Assembly: GCA_018398805.1 (NCBI GenBank)
Contig: JAGFBZ010000939.1
Location: 372,001-436,000 of the forward strand
Reading direction: 5' to 3'
Length of the DNA: 64,000 bases
Source: Hirundichthys speculiger
Lineage: Eukaryota; Chordata; Actinopteri; Beloniformes; Exocoetidae
Shown here: in pieces, positions 55,867 to 64,000 of the stretch
Position numbering within the stretch: the first letter of the stretch is position 1
How the letters are laid out: each line of letters opens with the position of its first letter
Made by a program: the position numbers and the translations under genes
The notes under the pieces: model-generated
Told to the model about the DNA's origin: nothing
Database searches by the model: none
The model's input: the letters and a program-made list of their open reading frames with translations, nothing else

Positions 55867-55867
<1 letters not shown>

Positions 55868-57190
55868 TTCCTGCTCTCGGTGGAGGCAGTCGCATTTCTG
55901 CGAGCTCCCATCTATCTGTCCCTGCTGCTTCCCTTTGTCTTGTCTGAGCTTTTTTGGAGCCTCACTCGGCATAATATTCAAATCTCTAACCATGGATCTG
56001 GTCAGCTGGTTTCTCAATACAATTAATCAATTTTTCTCGAAGAGAAAACAGGACACAGGAGAGTCCTTCGGTCCTGATGGAACACTGGTTGAATACATCA
56101 AGGAATCTTATGGATGGAATCTGGGATGTCTGCGCCCCCCGTTCATTGTGGACGCCAAAGTTGTGTACCTATTGGGATTTATGATCACAGGATTTCTGCT
56201 GTTTGGAGTTGGCGGATACCTGCTGTATCGGAAAATTTACATGGCAGCTGCTATCCTGGACACCGTAAACCTGCCTGCCGTGTGTGTTGGAGTGAGCCGC
56301 GCTGTGAACACTCAGACTGATACTCTTGGTGAGCTGAACCGGAAACTGGAAGTGATTCTAGTGACAGTTTTTGAACTCTCTGGTGAAATGGATTCGATCC
56401 TGGAGAAGTTGCGATCGCCGCTCAGGGAGAATTGATCTGTAATTCGGACAATTGGAGTTATTCCCGCCGAGATGAATCAGCAAGAACTGAAGGCAGACAA
56501 AATTATGTCAGTCTGACCCCAACATGCTTCTCTTATCTGAATCTGGCTCTGAAACGAAGCTCGCCTCCAAGGCCGGCCTTCGACCTAATCTCTCCTGAAT
56601 ATTATGACTTTTTGACGCTCCTTCCCCGACCCCTCCCCTTTCCAAACAACACCTGTGGCTCCAGACCGAACTGGGACAGGGGTCACTGGCTTACGCACAC
56701 ATACACATGCACACACACACACACTTCCCGCCCCCTGCCCAACTGCCTCCGCTGGCTCCTGGCTGTTTTTACCCCCCCACGCTTGACGGACTGGGCACTG
56801 CGCGCAGCGAGCGCACGGACTGTTTGGCTGGACACCCCCCCTCCCCCCACCTCCCACCCACCTCTCATGTCTTGGTCTTAAGTTTGTATATGCTTATTAT
56901 TTGTTGAGGTTTTTTTTGTGAATCTCACAACATGCCCCTCAAGGACATGTTGTGTGAGACACGTTTTTTTTTACCCTCTCCCCCTCCTCTCCCCATGTGA
57001 TCGTATTTTCCTCTGATAAGAGGAGCAGTGCTACAATTGGCTGCTGACCCCCCAGACACCGTCGACTCCTGTCTAACATGTTGTTGTTTGTTTCTGTATG
57101 TTTTTCTTGGACCTTGTACTGGAAATGTAAATTTCACTGTGTTGGGACGCTGGCTCAGTGACAAATAAAGGCATTCTGATTCTGATTCTG
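55867..57190 (+). mobile_element. Unrecognised retroelement with a membrane-protein frame
   Basis: A compact 1.3-kb unit: 125-bp leader, one open frame (55992-56435), about 730-bp 3' UTR with a CA run (56710-56726), and a 3' end reading CAGTGACAAATAAAGGC followed by ATTCTG tandem units (57170-57190). An AATAAA next to a short tandem tail is the mark of non-LTR retrotransposition. The left flank is the TA array and the right flank is ATAT, so it appears to have entered the TA array. No endonuclease or reverse transcriptase is present, so it is either 5'-truncated or a non-autonomous unit moved by another element. Confidence 0.6.
55992..56435 (+). CDS. Predicted 147-residue membrane and coiled-coil protein, function unknown
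   Basis: The start ATG has an optimal context (AACCATGG) and follows the TA array and leader; longer readings from 55614 run through microsatellite and are discounted. Residues 1-50 are mixed polar with aromatic residues (VSWFLNTINQFF near the start, GWNLGCLRPPF at 41-51). Residues 57-79 (VVYLLGFMITGFLLFGVGGYLLY) form one hydrophobic helix followed by RK. Residues 112-140 show strict heptads, with L112, L115, L119, I122, V126, L129, M133, I136 and L140 spaced 3-4-3-4, predicting a coiled coil. No catalytic motif is visible and I do not recognise the family. The frame is undamaged. It may be the ORF1-like protein of a LINE or a captured host gene. Confidence 0.65.
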   Translation: MDLVSWFLNTINQFFSKRKQDTGESFGPDGTLVEYIKESYGWNLGCLRPPFIVDAKVVYLLGFMITGFLLFGVGGYLLYRKIYMAAAILDTVNLPAVCVGVSRAVNTQTDTLGELNRKLEVILVTVFELSGEMDSILEKLRSPLREN

Positions 57191-57193
57191 ATA

Positions 57194-58663
57194 TATTCAA
57201 TTCAATTCAATTTTATTTATATAGCGTCTGTTACAATGACAATTGTCTCTAGGCGCTTTACAGAGACCCAGAGCATGACCCCGAGCAAATATCATCAACT
57301 AAGATTATATAATTAAATCCAATCAATGATAATGGCAGGTAAAAAACTCCCACGTAGGGAGAAAAAAAAACCTTTATACCAAACAGTGGCAAGGAAAAAC
57401 TCCACTTTAAGAGGAAGAAACCTTGAGCAGGACCTGGCTCATATGGGGGGACCCTCCTGCCGAAGGCCAGCCGGGCAGAGAAAGAAAAGAGGGGAGACAG
57501 GAGAGAGACAAGATGTAGGACAGAGAGAAGATGAAGGACAGAAAGAGGATGTAGGACAGAGAGAGGAGAGCACAGAAAAAGTAAAAAATAATAATAAAGA
57601 AGTAGTGGAATTGTTGTAGGGTGAATGCAAGCGGGCTATGGAGGGCCCTTGGGCGTGTGGTCAGCGTAATGAGCCATGATAGGCTCTTGAGTATCAGTAA
57701 TGTGCGGGTGGGGTGTAGGTGAGGTGTGTGCAAGAAAAGGGGGGGGGGGGGGGGGTTGGGTTTAAGAAAAGAGAAGGGTAGGATTTCAAACAAAAGGATG
57801 CTATATATAAACATAAACAGATGGAGGCAGCAGCACTGGGATGAGATGGCCAGAGGACCAGGTCACCGATCACCACGCCAGTCGGTACCCAAACACAAGT
57901 GGAGGAGAACCCCGGGATGGACAGAGGATGGAACTGCAAGTCAGCATGAAACCCAGGAAACTCTGGCCTGCAAATACACAGAAAGAAAAGGGGGCAGAAA
58001 CAGCACAACAAACACAGGAAAGCAAAGAAAATGGAGCACAGTTACAGTAACAGGGTGCTCCCAAATAATTATAAATGAGCTGGAGGAGGAGGAAGGGAGG
58101 AAGAAAGGGAAGAAAAAGGAGAAGAGCAGTGGAGACACCACTCAGCAGATCATGTTGGTGTCCCCCTGCAGCGTAGGCCTATAGCAGCATAACTATGACG
58201 AAGCTGTGATTAAGACGAGCTACTCAAGTTTTACTACTACAACTATAGTTATAACTATTAGCCCCTACACACTATAGATTAGACTAATTGTAGGCTTTAC
58301 TGAACAGAAATGTTTTCAATTTAGTTTTAAAAATGGAGATGGTATCAGCCTCCTTAACCCAAACTGGTAGCTGGTTCCATAAAAAAAGGTGCCTGGTAGC
58401 AGAAGGCCCGTCCTCCAAACCTACTTTTAGATATTCTAGGAACGACGAGTAATCCTGCACTCTGAGAGCGGAGAGCTCTATTAGGAGCATAACATGCTAT
58501 CAAGTCTTGTAAATAGCGCGGAGCTAGGCCATTAAGGGCCTTATATGCGAGAAGCAGAATTTTAAACTCAATTCTAAATTTCACGGGAAGCCAATGGAGG
58601 GAGGCTAACACGGGAGAGATGTGATCTCGCTTGCGGATTCCTGTCAGCACCCTCGCTGCTGCA

Positions 58664-58665
<2 letters not shown>
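57194..58665 (-). mobile_element. L2-type LINE, copy A5 (young)
   Basis: The 3' tail at left (ATTCAATTCAATTCAATTTT) begins four bases after the retroelement's ATTCTG tail. The 3' UTR and the reverse transcriptase C-terminus follow, closely matching A2 and A3. The 5' truncation point lies in a TA array at 58665. Confidence 0.93.
58284..58665 (-). pseudogene. L2 reverse transcriptase C-terminus, frameshifted
   Basis: Encodes [40 protein letters not shown] and [17 protein letters not shown]. An extra A in the A-run at 58380-58387 (seven against six in A2 and A3) shifts the frame before [20 protein letters not shown]. The upstream catalytic part is absent. Confidence 0.9.
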
Positions 58666-58762
<97 letters not shown>

Positions 58763-58795
58763 ATATATATATATATATGTATATGTATATATATG

Positions 58796-58831
<36 letters not shown>

Positions 58832-58853
58832 ATATATATCTATATATATATTT
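58663..58853. repeat. (TA)n microsatellite
   Basis: About 95 TA dinucleotides with a few GATA, CTAT and TGTA interruptions. It joins the L2 copy to the ATTAATCGC repeat. Confidence 0.97.
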
Positions 58854-59900
58854 AGGGCTTTAAAATATTTAATCACGATTAATCGCATGATTTCCCTGAT
58901 TAATCACGATTAATCGCATTGTATACGCAAAATCAAATAATGAATTCAAAAGTAGTGTAAAATGCACTTTTATTGAAATGTTCTGATGCCATATGAACTA
59001 AAGTGTCATAACATTTGTTGTTCAAACACTTTTAACAGCAGCACTTGTCAATAAAACATACAGTCATGGAAAAAATGATTAGACCACCCTTGTTTTCTTG
59101 AGTTTCTTGTTCATTTTAATGCCTGGTACAACTAAAGGTACATTTGTTTGGACAAACATAACAATAACCACAAAGATTGCTCATAAGAGTTTTATTTAAG
59201 AGCTGATATCTTACCATTTTCCATGGTTTTCTTGATTATAACCTAAATCACTTAAGTTTTTACATCAATGGCTATGGCGTTGTACTGCCAAAAACACTGC
59301 TTTTATGCATTCAGTGTTTGTTGTCTGTTGTCTGTTTTAGTCACATGATGACGTTTAGTGGTACCAGGTATTAAAATGAACAAGAAAGTGAAGAAAAAAT
59401 GGTGGTCTAATAGTTTTTTCCATGACTGTATTTACTGTCAATCTCATCTTAAAAAAATGTAGAATAAAATAAAGCTCATTGCCACTGCCAGGGCATTAAT
59501 GTCATCTTGATTTTTTTTATGAAAAATAAAAAAAGTCTACAAACAAAATCATAACAATCTAGAGGCCACAATAAGAACATTAAAACAGGTAATTTCTGAG
59601 GTAACAGCAGAAACTTTTAACAGGGAGTTCAACTTGTCAGTTGTTACAAATAACCTTGTTTCTGTTGAATCCTCCGTCTGGGAGAACTTTAAAATGAAAA
59701 TGTCCATGTTAAAGTTCAGTAGCTTTATCAATCAGTGTATCATTCATTCTTTCCATTTTCAATTGTCAACCAAAAATTTAAAAAATGAAAAAGTGACACT
59801 TTATTGCATTTTTCATTTTTTAATCTAACACACAAAAAAATGCCTGTTTTTTTAATATTTCAATTTTAGACTTGGATCAAAAATACAAAATGAAAAAATG
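58854..59900 (+). mobile_element. ATTAATCGC repeat, copy R4 with Tc1-like insertion
   Basis: TTTAGGGCTTTAAAATATTT, ATTAATCACGATTAATCGCA and the later AACAGGTAATTTCTGAGG region match R1 at 32770-33840. The Tc1-like element at 59061-59428 is inserted. The right part is lost at 59900, where an L2 tail begins. Confidence 0.78.
59061..59428. mobile_element. Tc1/mariner-like miniature element T2
   Basis: Begins CAGTCATGGAAAAAATGATT and ends TAATAGTTTTTTCCATGACTG, flanked by TA at 59059-59060 and 59429-59430. Copy R1 shows the empty target (ACATATTTAGTG, near 32951), so the TA was duplicated. Non-coding. Confidence 0.94.
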
Positions 59901-59903
59901 GGC

Positions 59904-59966
59904 CAATTCAATTCAATTTTTCAATTCAATTTTATTTGTATAGCGTCTGTTACAATGTCAATTATC
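59904..59966 (-). mobile_element. L2 tail fragment, copy A7
   Basis: Only 63 bp of the family A 3' end (CAATTTTATTTGTATAGCGT, CTGTTACAATGTCAATTATC). The TTTGTATAG variant matches old copy A1 rather than the young copies. Confidence 0.85.
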
Positions 59967-60493
59967 ACATCAGACTGAGATTACCCACAGATCAGCGCTA
60001 GCCAGTCCTGGATTAAAGACAGAAGCACTCACACAGGGAAAGAAAGGACAGTGTTAACGGGAAAAAAAAAAAAAAGAAAAGTTTTTCGCCTTGTTCCCAT
60101 GCTTTTATCAGATCAGGCCTCATCAGGATGAGTTGGTGTCTAGTTTGAAGTGTTGAGGCGAGAGCAGAGCATCAGATTAGGTTTGATATGAAATTCTCTC
60201 TTTAGTGAAGGCTTCACCGAACGTCTCTTTTCTCTGCCTGCGCTTGAGAAGAGGCTTCTTGTCTGGTGTTCTTCCACTTGTTTGACGAGACAAAACGCTC
60301 CCTGCTACGTTAGCGGCTCTTTCTGCTGGCGCTCGCATCTCTTTTGTTTCGTGTTTGCGTGAGTTTTTTACGTCATGTCTCAGGCGCCGCCTCCAGAATA
60401 AACACCGTCAGGGGACCGAGAACGGGTCCGAAGGAGGCTGGAGATTATTCTGATCAATGTGTCCCTGGGAAAGACACTGGGTGGACATAGATA
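59967..60493. other. Unassigned noncoding stretch
   Basis: No gene or repeat recognised; a short poly-A lies at 60061-60075. Confidence 0.45.
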
Positions 60494-60906
60494 CACTATA
60501 CTGCCAAAAGTATCTGCTCACCCATCCAAATGATCAGAATCAGGTGTTCCAGTCACTTCCATGTCCACAGGTGTATAACATTAAGCACCTAGACATGCAG
60601 ACTGTTTCTAGAAACATCTGTGAAAGAATGAGTCTCTCTCAGGAGCTCAGTGAATTCCAACGTGGAACTGTGATAAATGACACCTGAGAAACAAATCCAG
60701 TGGTGAAATTTGACCTCACAAATGTTCTGGAAAAATGGTCCAAAATCCCCATAAACACACTCCTAAACCTTGTGGACAGCCTTCCCAGAAGAGTTGAAGC
60801 TGTTCTAGCTGTAAAGATGGAGCCACGTCAATTGATTAGGAATGGGAGGAGATAAAGCTCAGATAAGAGTTAAGGCAGGTGAGAGAAGACTTTTGGCAAT
60901 ATCGTG
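60494..60906. mobile_element. Tc1/mariner-like miniature element, second family
   Basis: Starts CACTATACTGCCAAAAGTAT and ends with the inverse (GACTTTTGGCAATATCGTG), flanked by TA (60492-60493 and 60907-60908). Its interior (ATGATCAGAATCAGGTGTTC, CACTTCCATGTCCACAGG) belongs to a common teleost Tc1-type family. No intact transposase; the open frame at 60457-60687 is a remnant. Confidence 0.85.
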
Positions 60907-60934
60907 TATCAAGAAGGGATTTCCTTTGTAGAAG

Positions 60935-61070
60935 AGGGATAGTGAATATGTCTGTAGAAGGATGATGAGGTTGGAACTGCCAGGGAGGAGGCCTAGAGGA
61001 AGACCAAAGCGGAGATTTATGGATGTAGAGAAAGAGGAGATGAAGAGAAGAGGATGTAGAGGACGGAGTT
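60935..61070 (+). pseudogene. LINE C-terminal fragment
   Basis: Encodes RDSEYVCRRMMRLELPG and then RRPRGRPKRRFMDVEKEEMK before a stop. This Arg/Pro-rich end is typical of fish LINE reverse transcriptases, different from the Rex3 and L2 copies here. No more of the element is visible. Confidence 0.7.
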
Positions 61071-62269
61071 AGATGGAGGCAGATGTTTCACCAAAGAGAC
61101 TCCTGAAGGGAACAGACGATGGAGACGGGTGTCCAACGTAAAATCTATGCCAAATTAATTGTCTGAACTCAAAAATGTGCTGTGGTAACCCCTGCAAAAA
61201 GTTCAATAGAAATTCTTACAAGTGTTTTTATAAATACATCAAAAATAAATTCCTGAGATCAAGACCAAATAAAGCTGCTCCTAAGCTCGAATAAACCAGG
61301 AGTCAGACAGGGAACCTGGTGTAAAAACCTGTGCCATATCAATATTCTGACCTCTACGATGTGCTCTGACAACCTCTAAAAGGAAAAATAGACAAAAGTT
61401 GCTTTATATTCAGACAGAGCTGCTAAATGTTGGATATACTAGACACAGAGACAATTCAGACGCAAGCGTTGGCTCCTGAAGGACTAAATCATTCATTACT
61501 TTTCAGTGTTTTTCTTTGACTATTGCTGTTTTAAAAAATATATATATAATCACGTTCTATACTGGTTTATGAGAATATAGTCTAAGTTCTTGGAGGTACA
61601 TAAAACATGTAATGTTGGGTCCATTTATCAGTCCAACCTGTTTACTGGTTTTATCTTCTGCTTTCAGACTCAAAGCTGGTTGTGAGTAGAAAGAAAGATT
61701 TTTATAATTTTATTCCCCCCACTGGCATTCATTCAACACCTGGGTTGATTTATGTGATGTTAAAAATTCATTATTAACTGTTGTGTTAACTGCTGTGTTC
61801 ATTCTGAGGCCTAAACTTGCTAAAACTGCTGTGGCATAATGTAAGGCCATGACTCTTTGCCTCAAATCCCGCCTCATTTGAGGCCACCGGTTGTTTTGGT
61901 GTTGTCTCCATCAAGTAGCTAAGTTACGTCTAGATCCCAAGGTTATTGTGTTTTTCCACTTGTTGTTTAGATGAACTGCCCGCCTTTCTGTCTTTGTCAT
62001 TCTGAACAATCCAGCGTTCTGTGATGACCTCTCTGAATTTTGCATGCACCTCCGTCGTTTATCAGTGCCTTGTTTAACAACAGAATAGACTGCTTCACCA
62101 GTGCACAGTAGTAATAATTCTTATGACTGAGAAGATATCCAAATTCTTGTGTAACAATTTACACACATAAATGTCTTGTTCGTTCTCACACTCCTCTGTC
62201 TTAGGCGTGTGCATTATATTCCTTCGGTGTTGGGAGTGTGCAGCAGTCTTACTTGTGCATCTAAGATAC
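61071..62269. other. Unassigned noncoding stretch with old repeat wording
   Basis: 61137-61400 holds two similar phrases (AAATCTATGCCAAATTAAT and AACCTGTGCCATATCAAT, each followed by a TGTGCTSTGRYAACC-like word about 25 bp later), suggesting a decayed tandem or dispersed repeat. No gene seen. Confidence 0.4.
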
Positions 62270-62983
62270 ATGTGTCAAACACAAGGCCCACGGGCCAAAT
62301 ATGGCCCGTCACGTCATTTTATGTGGCCCTCAAGAGCTTGGGCATTATTGGCTTAAATTTTAAACCAATATTTTAAGACTTAAAATAAGCTTATGCCGCT
62401 TTAAAGCGCATATTGACAATAAACTACATCTCCCATAATGCATTTTGTCATTACCCACAACAAAAATGGTAGCTATGAGCAAGATGATTTTTCAGAACTG
62501 ATGGATTTAAGAAAAACCTTTACAAACTAACCCCAACATGTCCAAGAAAAGAAAAAAATGATGCACAAGGAATGCAGTTTTATGAACAATGGGAAAACAA
62601 TTAGAAGTTTGTATATCAAGGTGAAATAACAGTATGTCTTTTGTGTTATGAGGCGGTGTCAGTTGTAAAAGAGTTTAATCTACGTCGGCATTTTGACAGC
62701 AAACACCGAGCTAAGTATGCTAAATTTAGCCTGCAAGAAAAACAAAGAACCGCTTCGCTTCTGAAACTGAGGTAATGGATACTCTTACAACCACAAACCC
62801 TGAGTTTAATATAATAATGAGTTAGATATTTGAAACTTGAATACATAATGAATACAGAAACCGTTATTCAACAAAATAATACAGTGTAGTTTAATTTATT
62901 TTGATTTTCATTGCTTTTTGTTACATTCATGTTGTCAATCTGGCACTTCGAAGGCAACCATGATGCTGATGTGGCCCTCTGGT
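62270..62983 (+). mobile_element. hAT element (Charlie-like), second copy
   Basis: Matches 795-1461 almost throughout: TGTCAAACACAAGGCCCACG at left, GGCAACCATGATGCTGATGT at right. Around 62640-62760 it encodes FNLRRHFDSKHRAKYAKFSL, the zinc-finger remnant. It carries an extra 80 bp before that point (62510-62620), with ATGTCCAAGAAAAG, the likely transposase start, followed by a frameshift. The right end is cut before the terminal CAGGGG-like bases. Confidence 0.82.
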
Positions 62984-64000
62984 CTAAGGCTTCGTTCCTT
63001 CAGTGCTGCATGTGTGTGAACCACGCTAATTTGGTCACGCGTGTCTATTCCCCCACTGGTTCCCCAGGTTGGTTTCTGTTTCTGCAGTCTCTCTTCCCAT
63101 CATTAGTTGTACTCAGAAAAGCCCCTTACTGGTGGAGCATCCGTGGGACTCATGGGAGGTCATTGTCCATGATTTCACAGATGACTCGCAAAAGCTTCTG
63201 CAGAGTTTTGTGAGGCAGGAAGTCCTCTTGTGCCTGTTACATCAAGTCCAAGAAAACCAGTTTCTAAAGAAGCAAATGTGACTCTTTCATGTGTCATGTG
63301 ACCTGTAGAACTGAGAGGGTGTTTCCTTTGCAGTTCTGCAAAATATTCCTGCAAGCATGAAAACGCTTTCTTTGTGCGATATATGGGAGTTTTTGCAAAG
63401 TTGCCTTGTTTCTATTTGGTATCTATTTCTCTTTGAAATTTCAACTTGTGCAGTTTGAAAGGCGCCTCCGCCATCAGCTTTCCTCCGTCTCTCCTCCAGT
63501 GCCTGGATGGATGGCTTTTGTTTTTTGCCCGCATGAGTGTTCATCACAGTGACGTGACTTCGCCAAGCAAAGTTCATACACGGTGCGCCGCTGCAGCAGC
63601 ACAATGTGATGAAGAGATTTCTGAGTGGCGCTGCCGTCGCTGTTCGGTCTGACAGGGTCCCGATTCTATTTTAACGTTAGATCCATTAAATTTTCAAACG
63701 ATTGAAACCAACACTTCTCTCATGCAAACCCACTCCTGTCCGCGGAAACGAACACAACTTTGTCAGTCTGAGCAATAATTACCAGAGGGAGATTCCTCCG
63801 CGGGCTCGTACGCATCATTAAGCACTGCATGCCTAAGTAAGCACCCTGAAATTAGTGCTCGAGTCGGACGCACACATCTGCAGCACACAAAGGCTTCGCC
63901 GTCAGTCCTCTGACACCGAACACGCCTGGCTGCGTGCGCTCTGTGATGCCGAGTTGCTTAATAGTAGTCGGTAAACTTTGCCCAAAGCCCCGTCAACGAG
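62984..64000. other. Unassigned noncoding stretch
   Basis: No confirmed gene. 63069-63281 is open and preceded by TCTGTTTCTGCAG, a possible splice acceptor, but the predicted peptide resembles no family I know. 63770-63960 has homeodomain-like words but no comparison data. Confidence 0.35.

Noticed and set aside
58621..58863. Tyr-Ile repeat frames, also at 6803-7218 and 55679-56017
   Set aside because: Pure products of TA microsatellites.
63069..63281. Possible terminal exon after TCTGTTTCTGCAG
   Set aside because: One acceptor-like site and a 60-residue open stretch are not enough. The peptide matches no family I know and no partner exon or polyA signal is evident.

Overview
The window looks like repeat-rich noncoding DNA from a ray-finned (teleost) fish, probably a percomorph. 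It carries a Rex3 (RTE-clade) retrotransposon, many copies of one L2-type LINE with an AATTCA-type 3' tail, Tc1-like miniature elements, hAT elements with 8-bp target duplications, PIF/Harbinger elements, an EnSpm/CACTA-like element, LTRs, TA microsatellites and three minisatellites. I found no convincing multi-exon host gene, rRNA, tRNA or CRISPR. The species cannot be fixed from sequence alone.

Layout. 0-12 kb: a hAT element with a perfect target duplication, a 24-bp minisatellite (2.75-3.52 kb), a CCTCCGCC-type miniature element, an old L2 copy broken by a hAT (6.45-7.12 kb), and a stretch resembling conserved noncoding DNA near 8.6 kb. 11.5-19.3 kb: a 25-bp minisatellite with a solo LTR inserted in it, a second L2-type LINE whose reverse transcriptase reading frame has expanded into about 25 tandem 59-bp units, and a hAT with a broken BED-finger region. 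19.3-24 kb: a young L2 copy and a CACTA-like element with 13 GACGTC hexamers near its ends. 28-36.3 kb: three related Harbinger-like elements, one holding a near-perfect 137-bp palindrome, two in opposite orientation. 37.1-43.7 kb: a stack of nested insertions, with Rex3 inside hAT sequence, a hAT inside Rex3, and another hAT carrying an L2. 45.5-54.9 kb: the 3' end of an LTR element, a LINE split by a hAT, an 82-bp retrotransposon tail with a 12-bp duplication, and a Harbinger element with a Myb/SANT gene fragment. 55.2-60 kb: a TA-repeat district colonised by a Tc1-like element, an unrecognised 1.3-kb retroelement and a young L2. 60-64 kb: another Tc1-like element, a LINE fragment, a second copy of the first hAT family, and unassigned sequence.

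The only undamaged, gene-like reading frame with a plausible start context, UTRs and 3' end is the 147-codon frame at 55992-56435. It predicts one membrane segment followed by a regular coiled coil and sits in the retroelement at 55867-57190. It is my main candidate for something undescribed. The other strong observation is the minisatellite derived from LINE coding sequence. All coding pieces of Rex3, L2, Tc1, hAT and Harbinger seen here are broken, so the window mainly records successive insertions. Several insertion boundaries can be proven internally, because an empty copy of the target repeat is also in the window.
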